A DNA stretch of 64,000 nucleotides from Zygnema cylindricum (taxonomy: Eukaryota; Streptophyta; Zygnematophyceae; Zygnematales; Zygnemataceae). Under the pieces are notes generated by a model. It did not search any database. It saw only the letters and a list, made by a program, of their open reading frames with translations, and was not told where the DNA came from. Location of the stretch: positions 1-64,000 of the forward strand of contig JBBHKE010001950.1 of NCBI GenBank assembly GCA_037447655.1, in the 5' to 3' direction. Below, one piece after another: positions 44,930 to 55,108 of this stretch. Both the position numbers and the translations under genes were made by a program. Within the stretch, counting starts at the first letter, position 1; every line of letters starts with the position of its first letter.

Positions 44930-45480
44930 GCCTCCCTCTGCCTCTCCTTTCACCTCCCCACCTCCCCCCTCTCCCTCCCTCCTTCTCCCTCCCTCTCCCT
45001 CCCTCCTTCTCCCTCCCTCTCCCTCCCTCTCCAAACTTCTCCCTCCCTACCTCTCTCCCTCCCTCCCTCCCTCCCCCTCCTCCTCCCCCTCCCTCTCCCT
45101 TTCCCTCCTTCCCTCCCTGTACCTTCTTCCCACCCTCTCTCTCCCCCCCTGTCGCTCCTCTCTCTCTATCACAGAGACACACAAACACACAACCACACTT
45201 GATCTTAAGTTCAGTTTCTTTCTTTCTCTCCGTCTCTCTCTCCCCCCTTCTCTCACTCTCTCTCTCTCTCCTCGCCCCCTCGGTCTCTGTCGATGTCCTT
45301 CTCTCCCTCCATATAATCCTCCCTGTCTCTCTCTCTCCTTGTCTCTCCTCCTTTACTCTTCTCACCTTATCTTCTTCACACTCTCCCTATCCCTATCCCT
45401 ACCTCTCCTCTTCCTCCCCCTCCATCCCCCCCCTATCCCTACCTCTCCTCTTCCTCTCCCTCCACCCCCCCCTACCTCTC
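44930..45480. repeat. CT-rich tract
   Basis: About 550 bp of CTCCCT and TCTCTC units on the plus strand, broken by CACACAAACACACAACCACA at 45178-45197. The strand bias is opposite to that of the adjacent block at 44500-44830, so the two can in principle pair as a very large imperfect inverted repeat. Confidence 0.9.
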
Positions 45481-46112
45481 CCCGCCCTATAAACCTACTC
45501 AAAATATTCCCTCGCTGCCAGCTGTCCTGCTCGGATCCATTCAGCCACGTGGAGCCACCAGGGAGAGGGAGGAGGAGAGGGAGGAGGAGAGGGAGGAGAG
45601 GGAGGGAGAGAGAGGGCTCAGCGAGGCAGCCATGGGCGGCTTAACAGGACAAACGAAGGAAGGAGACTCGCTTCCGTACAATTTCCGTACGATCCACCAT
45701 GGCCGGCGAGGGATCTACCTGGAAGATTCGGCCGGACAGCCATGGCGCCACTGTACGGCGCAGGGAGGGGCGAGGAGCGGCCATGGGGGGGGATCACGAC
45801 GTCGAGGGGGGGGGGAGGGAGAGAGAGGGAGAGGGACAGGAAAAATACATGGCGGAGGAGACGTGAGACAGAAGGAAGAGGAAGACGAGAGGGAGGGGAG
45901 AGGGAGTGAGAGGGAGAGAAGAGACAGGAGAAAAGGAATGAATAAATGAATGAGATATTGATTCGGACATTGACAAACTGTACGGAAAGTACAAATGGTA
46001 CGGAAATAAAAGTACGGACAGTTTGAAATGTACGGACAGTAATTGTAATTCCAGTTTACGAACGCGTAGGACATCCGTAGTTCCGTACGGTATGAAAAGG
46101 AAAGGTTTGCGG
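45481..46112. other. GA-rich and GTAC-rich spacer
   Basis: Further GA-rich runs at 45560-45620 and 45805-45935. Between them is GC-rich sequence with three CCATGG-type motifs. From 45960 to 46090 there are about seven copies of GTACGGA or TACGGAAAGTAC-like words. No gene recognised. A transporter 5' exon or promoter may lie here. Confidence 0.5.
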
Positions 46113-46336
46113 TACACAGTGTATCGCTATTAGTGTGTATGTATTTTTTTTTCAAATAAAACATTCTATCTCCGTACACGCATGTCCGTTTTTGTATCTG
46201 ACGGTCTCGATTGAAAGCCAAGATTCTCAGCTTCCGATTGGCGGTCTCCGTGTGAGAATTGGACAGGTGTGTACGAAGAAAAGATGTTTTAAGGTGGCGA
46301 AAAACTATTAACCCTAATAGCGGTACCACGGTGGTA
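46113..46336. mobile_element. TA-flanked MITE (CACCG family)
   Basis: 224 bp, left end TACACAGTGTATCGCTATTA, right end AATAGCGGTACCACGGTGGTA. The interior core TCTGACGGTCTCGATTGAAA and CAGCTTCCGATTGGCGGTCT matches the copies at 27543 and 54906. Confidence 0.85.
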
Positions 46337-46337
46337 C

Positions 46338-46901
46338 TACACCGCCAATCGCTATTAGCGTAGAAGTTTCTTTAGCGTACATGAAAAATTACCGTGGTTT
46401 ACGCTAATTAAGAATTTGAAAATTTTGAAAAAAACATACATCCTAATTGTTTAATAATTCTAATTTGGGTCTTTGAAAAAAAAAATGTCGGTCGCAAACA
46501 TGCTTACACTACTATAGGTTTTCGTACAAAATCTGACAAATCGTACACAAATCGTACGTTCACACAGTCGAAACGTGGTTGCTGGACAAATTTGTGCGAA
46601 CGTGATATTTTACAACCCGATTAGATCCCCTTTTTAGAGCGCAGATTCTCATGCGTCCACGGCTACTAAAACTCATTAATTATACTTTTTCACTTAAAAA
46701 GGTACAATTTTGTACGGTTTGGCACTGTCCGTACACCACACTAGTTAACTGATGGCGTACTTCCATTTTGTACGGTACTAAAAAACAAACCCTAAATAGA
46801 GTAAAGATAAAAATAGAATGAACTACGCTAATGGAGAATAAATATTAAAAAAAAGCGGGACGGAATTAGCGTACACAACGCTAATAGCGATTGGCGGTGT
46901 A
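46338..46901. mobile_element. TA-flanked MITE, AGCGTA subfamily
   Basis: 564 bp, ends TACACCGCCAATCGCTATTA and TAGCGATTGGCGGTGTA, a near-perfect inverted repeat. Subterminal TTTAGCGTAC and TTACGCTAATTAAGAATTTG are shared with the copy at 53853. It abuts the MITE at 46113 with one base between their TA edges. Confidence 0.9.
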
Positions 46902-49479
46902 GCGTGTCGTGATATGAGCCTCCTGTCCGTACGAAAGTAAACGCTTTGCGGACATGATATGTACGACGTCTTCCAAAACAAACCGTACTGCCACGCAAGC
47001 GTTTGTACAGACCGAAAATAACCCCGGAGGAACTTAGAACATGCCCAAAAAAAAACCTCGGGCACCCGAAAAAAAAAACAGCAAAGGACCAAGCGGACAC
47101 CGGCTCACTCGAATCATCTCTTCCTTTCACTTTCAGCGTCCCAAAATTTTGATAAACCTAGCAAAACTTTCCCAAGCAAAGGCTCCTCTTTTATCCCTGT
47201 TTTTTCTGACAACCTCCTTCCGTTGCTAGTCGGAATTTTTGTGATTTGTGTGTGTGTTGTGTGAATAGGATAACTTTTTGTTTTCGACCTTTTACAATAA
47301 AGGCCTTTGCAGAAAAAAGTAGGTTCAATAGTGTCAAGAAAAACAGTGTGAAAATTAGTGTCGACGGGAGAGCACTTCTGAAGTTTATGTTTGTCAAATA
47401 AAATTAAATGACAAGTAATGATTAGATGGTAGAAAAAATGCGAGTTAGACTTGTCCTTATGAATAGCTTTAGTTCAAAAAATACGTATATGAGCACTGGT
47501 TTTTGTTACATAATAAACGAAAGGAATCGAACAGCGATAGATATTTTTTTTCGACGTTTTTTTTTTTTTTTTGTTTTGTCTTGTTTAGGGCTTTGGTTAG
47601 GAGATCATATTATAGTTCTAGGGTTTTNNNNNNNNNNATTATTGACGGAACAATTGTTTATCTTTTCTCTTAGAGGTTTTTCGGAATCGAAATCGCTCTT
47701 CAATCAGAGTTATCACCAGGCCGTCAACACCCTTACTACAGGTGCTCAGGATTCGGAACGTTTAGAGATTGTACTTTGGCGTAGGGATCAAAGCTTTTGG
47801 AATCAAAAACAAATTATTTAACACTGACATTCCGAAGAGGTTTGAAGAAGGCGCTATCATTTGGATTTTGGAGGAAAGATGGGACAAAAGGGTTGAAATG
47901 AAATATATGCGTGGCCTTTTCGCTGTTGTGGTTATTTATTCTCTACTTCGTACATTACTAGGTTGAAGATCATGACATGAAAATTTTTGGAGGTTTTCTA
48001 TGTGGTTGGGAAAACAGGGTAGAAAGCAGGTTTTAGGTTTACTATCGCGGAAGAAGTTTGGAGAAGCCTTACAGTCACAATTTATTAAACAAAAACTAAG
48101 GTTTTCGAAACTAGGGATGCGGTTTCATGTTAGAGATTTGCAAGGCTTAGGACTCGTGGACATCATTCCCACAACTGCCGGACCACTATTGAGACTAACT
48201 TCTCGCTAAAGCTAAGGCTTTTTGGAGATTCTCTTTTCTATTTGTTAACAAGGCAGTTATTATCTGCTTGTAGTTAATTTTTGGTGTTTTGTGGTTCGAT
48301 CTCCGCTATTTTTTGTGACAGTTGTTTTTGGTGTTGTAAATATCACTTGTATATGTATAATATCATTTTTAAGTTTTCTATATTTTGTATCCAACTTGGT
48401 ATCCTAACATGCTCACCGAAGCATGAATCAAGTCTTCATCAATTATGGTCAAATGAAGTTTTTTTGGTGATGAAACAGATTTTTAACAAGGCGATGACAA
48501 TACTTTTTTTTTTGGCAATCCATGTTACTTCAAATCACAGACTATAAGCGTTTTTTCCATGTAATTTCCGGCATTTAGTTTGAAATGAATGTGTTTGCCG
48601 TTTCCGTCATCTGGAAATGGTTCTCACTAATCTAAATATTCCCATGGACTTGCACTAGACATCGTAACATACACATCATTATTAACATCAATGACACTGG
48701 ATGGTGGTCCTAAATTTTATCCCTTGGGACCTAGTAAATGTGATACTAACTGTTTTCTTCTTGGCGCAATTTTTTTAAACAGTTGAAGAAATAGCCTAGT
48801 GGTGTTAGATTAGATTCGATAACACTAAGATAAACTCCAAGCTAATAATCTATTTGTTCTCTTAGTGACTCACGGTGAAGTTTGCGAGATATTCGTTGCT
48901 TGCGAAATGGGGAGTTATTAGTTGTATTTTGCAACTCTTCAAGATTGCTGCAATTATGTACATTTACAAATGCTAATTTCCAAAATGAATAGGACAAAAC
49001 TAAAAAAAATAGGAGGCTTTCGTAATGCCGTGTAGCATCTTGAGTTTAACCTTGGAGAGTGTGTAAAATACACACTTGCATGGAAGAGTGTCTGTAAGCA
49101 TCAAAAATTTCCCTAAGACTCGAATTTCCCAAAAACTATCGGAGCTTGACATTCACAGAAAAAGTTTGAAAACTATTTGCCAGTGAGCACACTAACGAAC
49201 CAGAAAATGGAAATCAACCAGTGGAAGTACACTGTTAACTGAAGATATTCGAGAGGTATGATTTCGTCAGGTCTTTTCGGATCCCATGTACACAGATGTT
49301 TTACTTTTTTTAATGCACTTTCTTAATAAAATCCAATTGATCGATTTAGCAACAGCTATACTTTTATGCCTTCTACTGGTACAAGTTATGCAAGGGTACG
49401 ATGTATCCTTATTTTCTAGGTATTTGGGCAAGTGAAGATAGGTTCAACAGTAAGGAAGGGAGCCAAAAATTGCATTATT
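46902..49479. other. Spacer with assembly gap, no gene recognised
   Basis: A run of ten N at 47628-47637 marks a scaffold gap. Frames at 47426-47966 and 48000-48209 show no domain I know. They could be transposon debris or exons of an unknown gene cut by the gap. At 49105-49250 the sequence resembles 51310-51430, the left part of a duplicated segment. Confidence 0.45.
47628..47637. other. Assembly gap (10 N)
   Basis: Ten N bases. A fixed ten-base gap usually marks a scaffold join of unknown true length. Confidence 0.99.
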
Positions 49480-49565
49480 GAGCGTGTTGGGCCACGACGA
49501 CGCTGCAATCGTCTTCTTTTCGAGCACTTTTTAACACTCGAGTGGCCATGCCTCTCTAAAGGAAA
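49480..49565 (-). pseudogene. Purple acid phosphatase fragment, duplicate copy
   Basis: On the minus strand this reads ATRVLKSARKEDDCSVVVAQ, clearly related to ASRVLRSARLEVDWSIVVSH of the copy at 52754-52929. The catalytic-region HHP of the other copy is lost (QHA here) and the following exons are absent. It lies in a segment that also shares flanking CATTGACAT-rich sequence with the right-hand copy. Confidence 0.7.
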
Positions 49566-49779
49566 AAACATAATTAGGACATAAAAGGAAATATTTTTAG
49601 CATGGGCTTTGCATATTGATAATAATAATAATGATAAAAATAATGAGCTTCATTAAAACAGCCCGATGGTAAAGCATCTCAAAACATGGAAACAGAAGAA
49701 AGGAAAACCAAATGCAAAACTGAAAAATGTACATGGAAAGCAAACAATTTAATTTCTGCACATTGATCCTGCCAGATGC

Positions 49780-50060
49780 TTACATTGAGAGAGTGTTGAC
49801 ATAAACGAAAAGGAAAGGACATCGACATTGAAAATTACATCAAAATCAACATTAGTATGGACATTGACATTCAAAATAAGAATGCGATTGACATTAACAT
49901 CAATAACACAACATTGATGTACAACTCAAATGATGAAACAACATAAACATTTAGAAGACTGCCAGGACTAGAGACAATTTCCACGAAGGATCCTGCGAAG
50001 TTTAAATGAACATGAACAATTTCCTAGTACCAATTTGTTGAGACTCAAGGGAACCCAAAA
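49780..50060. repeat. CATTGACAT-rich degenerate repeat, left copy
   Basis: Degenerate words ACATTGACAT, ACATCAATAA and CATCAAAATC. A matching stretch lies at 53025-53230, and both sit left-to-right after a phosphatase exon remnant, so they belong to the same duplicated segment. Confidence 0.6.
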
Positions 50061-51962
50061 ACTGCATACATCAAAATGTCAGTACATAAATGCGTCGATA
50101 TAATGTAAGTATTTAAATAATGCAACATTCCCGATGCGAGATCCATCCACTCCCAACCGCTATATGTGCTCAAAACGCACAACGATTGAAAAGAAATCTA
50201 CCCAATCAGTGCACCGCCCTCGTTACTATAGAAAACCATTTTTCGGGAAGTCAAGGTTCTTTTTCTCATCACATATGTTTCCGATTTTCAATCGTGATGT
50301 CATGATCGAAAGGTCAGACAGTTACCCTTTTATTGCTTGCCTCAAAAAAAAAAATCCAACGGTCCATCGCAGAGTTAAACGCTTTAGACTGCCCTAAAAC
50401 TGTTCAACTCTTATAACGATGGGCGGTGTAGCTACAAAGGTCCCAAATCCGTGATCGTGGAGCAGCTGTGGAAAATACCAAATCGATTAGTGCTTAGAAA
50501 GAAGCGTTGCGGAAAAAGCCAAGAGTAAGAGATGCGTGCCTTTGATGCCCCGTAACCTATTGGAGGTGGAGAAGGTTGTGTACCAGAAGACATGATAAAC
50601 AATTTTGACAATGAAGTGATTCAAAAGATGATCTCTTCAATTAGAAGAGTCGCAAAATATGCAACGTTCTCGCAGTATTATTTAATTGTAGGTTTATCGT
50701 GTGCACTAAAAGTTCTGTAGTAGCGTTGTGAATCGGGTAACTTCCTATTGCGATTACTCCGATACCGATATTATCGGTTCTCGCAGGGCCAATACATCGC
50801 TTGGGAGACCAACAATAAATTATCGCGATATATAGTTGTTGGAGGGAGGGGGCAGGGGAGGGTGGCGGTTTTGAAAAGACATTCACAACCCATTCCGTAT
50901 TGAAGTACGTTAATTCAGTTTGAAGTACAGTTAGGAAATAAGTATGGAGCTATCGCGCTTATAATCGACCTGATATTTATCAGTAATTGATTGCGATATA
51001 TCAGTAATCAATCACAGCCAGTGTAATTAAGAATGTCAAGTGAAATCTAAGATGGTCAGTGGACAGGCTTTTGAGGGAACGTTTGTCCAGTGGATAAAAA
51101 AGATAACTTAAGCTAGGCATAGTCAGAAACATCCGCATACTTTTACAGACACTTAAAATCAAAATGGCCTATAAAAACAACGCTTGAAGTCTCCTGAAAC
51201 GCCACAGACATCTCCAGTTTTACTTGAATCAAAGTGAGAACTTGGAATCTGGAAAGTGGAGGCAAAATATCCAAAATCCACACTTGCGTCTAAGGAGAAA
51301 AGACCACTGTGAGCCTGGTTCTTGATAAAAACTAGAGAGGCTTGACATTCAGGTGAAAGGTTTGAGAATTGATTGTCAGTGAGGACAAAAATGGCAATTG
51401 ACCAATGGAAGTACAAGTAGACATACACTGTTTAGCACAGCTGCAATTAGTCAAAATATCAAACAAGGCACCTTTTTGTAGCTTGCCACTCCATGATTTA
51501 GCAACAAATATCATGTTATACCTTCTGACATGTAGAGACATGCAATATCCATATTTTTTAGTTTTTTTTGGGCAATTAAATACACGCACAAGATCATCGT
51601 TAAATTGACATCACAAAACTGCACCATTTGGCAATAATTTTCCGCGTTTCCTTTAGCTCGCATTTATAAAAAGCGACATTTGATGTCCACAATAACATTT
51701 TTTCAAACATTACCACTTTTTCTGTTGACGAGCCTACAGCAAACATTTGCTATTTATTCCCAGACACGATATATCTAACTCCTATAACACCCCAAATAAA
51801 CGAAACGCAACTAACTCCCCGCAGACGCAAACGAATAAACAATTGTAAAATCAAGAGTGCTATCCCAAAAGAGGTTCAAAACTGAAAGACCTGAAACATA
51901 GTCAATATTCAGATTCCTTTATCTCCCAGCGTTGGTTTTACAAAACCGGGAACTTAATTGAG
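50061..51962. other. Spacer within the duplicated phosphatase region
   Basis: No gene recognised apart from the MITE at 50210. The part at 51310-51620 is similar to 49130-49440 (shared AGGCTTGACATTCA-, ACCA.TGGAAGTACA- and GATTTAGCAACA-like words). Confidence 0.5.
50210..50430. mobile_element. TA-flanked MITE (CACCG family)
   Basis: 221 bp, left end TGCACCGCCCTCGTTACTAT, right end TATAACGATGGGCGGTGTA. The interior has TTTCAATCGTGATGTCATGA and GATCGAAAGGTCAGA, matching the diverged member at 37350-37515. Confidence 0.75.
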
Positions 51963-52929
51963 TTACGCATTATTTTCCCAGAATTTAAAATAGTATTTGA
52001 GTGTTGGTGTTGTAGGATTCGCTGCAGCAATAGGGTCACTCATATTGATGCCATAAAAGAAAATCTCTCCCTGGAAAAGTAGAAAGCAAAGAAAAAATCA
52101 CTTATCAGAATATCAGCCACATGATATATTTCTTTCCTAATTCTACTCTTTTCTTTTCTATTGCATCACAATATATTGTGCGGCTACTCATTTCTTTTCT
52201 ATTGCATCACAATATATTGTGCGGAAACAAAAAAAACACAAAATTCGATGCTAGCAATGATGTAAAAATTACAAGATCCGCGACAGAAAAATAAGTGCCA
52301 ACACTATGAGAGAACCAATAGTTAGTGTGGATGTGTTGTTGAACTCACAGCACTCTTATAGAGCTTGACAATGGCAAATCCATTGTTAGAACTGGAATAG
52401 GGATATAATGAAGCAGCAGATGTAGAAGGAAGATCGGCTGCATCGGCAATTCCTGAAGCTCAAATCGTAAAAAAGTTTGTTTTGGGAACCTCAGGATTTT
52501 TGAAGTGGGCAGTAATGTGATCATGTCCATTGAACCAAAGTTGTGGCCTGCAGCAAGAAAAAAGAAGAAAAAAAAAAGGAGTCTATTTGGTTTTTGATAC
52601 GACATTTTGTAAATTTACATGATATGCATCAAAGTTGTAGCCAAACCAAAAGCGAAAGGAATAGAAAGAAAGTTTTGCTCTGCTAAGACGAAGCAAAAAT
52701 GTGAGTTGATTATAGTGTATCTGAAACAAATATTAAAGTAAAAATTTACTAACTTCGTCTCGGGATCATTCAGAATAGGAGCAAATCGAGTGTTGAGAGG
52801 AAGAGTAGGAGCTGCGTCGGCAGGTGAGTAAAGAGGGTGATGGGACACAACAATGCTCCAATCCACTTCCAGTCGGGCACTTCTCAACACTCGAGATGCC
52901 CATTGCTCATGTCCTAATCGGTTATTTGG
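51963..52929 (-). pseudogene. TRAP-type purple acid phosphatase, C-terminal half, broken
   Basis: Three minus-strand exons: 52754-52929, 52349-52547 and 51963-52070. They join in frame at GTTAGT, GTGAGT and TTTTCCAG-type sites, about 160 codons. Readable motifs follow the order of tartrate-resistant purple acid phosphatases (metal-dependent phosphomonoesterases, usually secreted): EVDWSIVVSHHPLYS with metal-ligand His, then FNGHDHITAHF with the GHDH ligand motif, then ASGIADAADL in place of the usual SGAG segment, then NNGFAIVKLY and GEIFFYGINMSDP. A TGA interrupts exon b just before ASGIADAADL, where the family has Gly, so GGA to TGA is the simplest reading. I cannot find the N-terminal exons with GDNFY or GDxG to the right. 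It is most likely a pseudogene or fragment. Confidence 0.8.
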
Positions 52930-53024
52930 CTGAATCATCGAAGAAAATAAGAAGAGGACAAATGGGAAAACACTTTTAATGTCGGCTCAACAACCCATAA
53001 TCAACGACCGATTTTCAAAAAAAC

Positions 53025-53230
53025 CAACATTGACATCAACACATTGATGTTAAAATCGACTTCAAACATTGGCATGGCCATCGACATTGAAATGACGATG
53101 CAGTTGACAGTAACATCAACTAAACAACGAAATAGACATCAATATGGTCCTCAACATCGTCATATAATCAATGTCAACATCAACATGAGCGCATTGATAT
53201 GCAAGTCAAAATGGTAAAACAGCATGGGAA
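53025..53230. repeat. CATTGACAT-rich degenerate repeat, right copy
   Basis: Words such as ACATTGACATCAACA, GCATGGCCATCGACATTG and AACATCAACATGAG. Counterpart of 49780-50060. Confidence 0.6.
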
Positions 53231-53852
53231 TCTATATAAATGACAAAAATCAAATTTACATTAAGAAACCTGTTAAGTTTAAATGAAAACGAACAATTTC
53301 CTACTTACGATTCCTAGACAACTTAAAAATAAAAGAAAATAACATACATCACAATATATTTGCATTAATATAAAAGCAAACAGTTAAAGAATGCCACACT
53401 GTGATGTCACATAACGTCGTTCGACCTCACATAAAAATCAACACTGTCAAATACGATACATTTTCAAGTGTGTTGAAATCCATGCATGCAACATTGACTT
53501 AAATCCTGATGACATATTCTTAACTAAGTTCCACGTCCACCGTCTGACAGAAAAGACAAATAAAGGTGAATCATTTTCTCAAGGTCTTCACAATTTAGAA
53601 AATTAGGGTTACCGGGGAAGGGCTAATTGAGTAATGTCATACAATTGTCAGAAATAGGATGAATTTCCAGTAGGGGAAAACTGAGGCTGTCTACAAAATC
53701 CGTTCTTTTCCGTACCGTGCCGCATTGTTTTTGTTTGAAAAACAGCATTAAAGAAGATCCTGCCAAGACTCTCCAAAGATCCGGGCGCGAGTAATGACCG
53801 TTCGATCATAATCTGGCCCCTCGTCCCGAAGCTACATTAACGCGCCATCCGG
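53231..53852. other. Spacer, no gene recognised
   Basis: AT-rich. I searched the minus strand for the N-terminal metal-binding motifs of the phosphatase and did not find them. Confidence 0.5.
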
Positions 53853-54074
53853 TAGACCACCAATCGCTATTAGCGTTGTGTACGCTAATCCCGTCCCGCT
53901 TTTTTTTTTTTTTATTCTCAAATAGAATTATCCACACTATTTAAAAAAAAACCCTAATTCTTAATTAGAGTAATCGATTTCTTCGAAAATTTCCAAATTC
54001 CCAATTAGCGTAAACCACGCTAATTATTCGTATACGCTAAAGAAGCTTCTACGCTAATAGCGATTGGCGGTGTA
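53853..54074. mobile_element. TA-flanked MITE, AGCGTA subfamily
   Basis: 222 bp. Left end TAGACCACCAATCGCTATTA, right end CGCTAATAGCGATTGGCGGTGTA trimmed to its last 20. It is an internally deleted relative of 46338-46901 in opposite orientation: it retains TTGTGTACGCTAATCCCGTC, ACCCTAATTCTTAATTAGAG and CGCTAAAGAAGCTTCTACGC. Confidence 0.88.
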
Positions 54075-54905
54075 GTGTAAATGGGCACCAAACCTACAGA
54101 CGTAGATAATTTATTTTAGTGCGACGATGGACTACCACTTACATTTTCACACGTGGCAATGGCTATTTGCGTTCGGCCAAATTAGCCGCGAGTCCACTTT
54201 GATCCACCAGAACATCTTTGCCGAAAGATATGTCGTCAGTTTGTCACGCTCCTCCTGCTTTCATTGCAGCTTCGTCGTTTCCCGCGCTACAGGCTGAAAA
54301 AGCAGCCGTTAAGGGTGATTGAGCCGTACAATGACATAGTACGCACAAAAAATGATATAGTACGAAAGTACATATTTTACGTATAAATTGGTCGGTTTAT
54401 AATTTTTTTGACGATTTCCATTATATTATTGTAGGCTGAAGTTCTACCCAATCAATCGGGAACACGTATATGAAAGTTTGTTTAAGAGATTACCAGATGG
54501 CATCAAGTCATAAACATTACAGCCAGTAATGTTGTCCGTACAATTACAGGAGCCTCCTGGTTGAACCCCTGATTACGGTAGCCAAATACAGAAGCTTCGC
54601 GCGATGATTACCTAATTAATCCAACGGTCACTGGTAGCTCCGGACATTTGGAGAATCTTGTTCGTATCTTCATTGGTGATTGTGGAGGCCAACTGGCGGA
54701 CAGCTGTGACTGTTACAAAAGTTGACTGTCGAATTTAAATGTCATCCGTCGCTTATCGCCGACCAACGGAGTTGAGCGACGACGACAAAGTCGCGTTCCT
54801 CAGGCTCGGGCTCATCTGTACATTTAGTAGCTGCCCAAGATCCTGGGCAAAACAAATAAAAAATCCAACCAATAGGAGCTAAGTCAGAACGAAATACCTA
54901 GGCTG
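54075..54905. other. Spacer, no gene recognised
   Basis: Mixed sequence with no supported frame, RNA gene or transposon end. Confidence 0.5.
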
Positions 54906-55108
54906 CACACCGTGAATCGCTATTAGTGTTAACATTTTTCTCGTCTCTTAAAACATCTTTTCTCAATACACACTTGTTGGATAATGGATCTGACGGTGGC
55001 GATTGAAAGGTAAGATTCTCAGCTTCAGATTGGCGGTCTCGAATTGAAGATTGGACAAGTGTGCACGGGAAAAAGATGTTTTAAGTGGCAAAAAAACTTT
55101 AACACTAA

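Noticed and set aside
42643-45650. Long Ser-, Arg- and Pro-rich open frames in the CT/GA blocks
   Set aside because: Pure pyrimidine or purine runs lack stop codons in most frames; the frames are artefacts of composition.
52455-52475. In-frame TGA in the phosphatase exon as a selenocysteine codon
   Set aside because: The family has Gly at this place, GGA to TGA is one change, no selenoprotein phosphatase is known to me, and a neighbouring copy is clearly a pseudogene.
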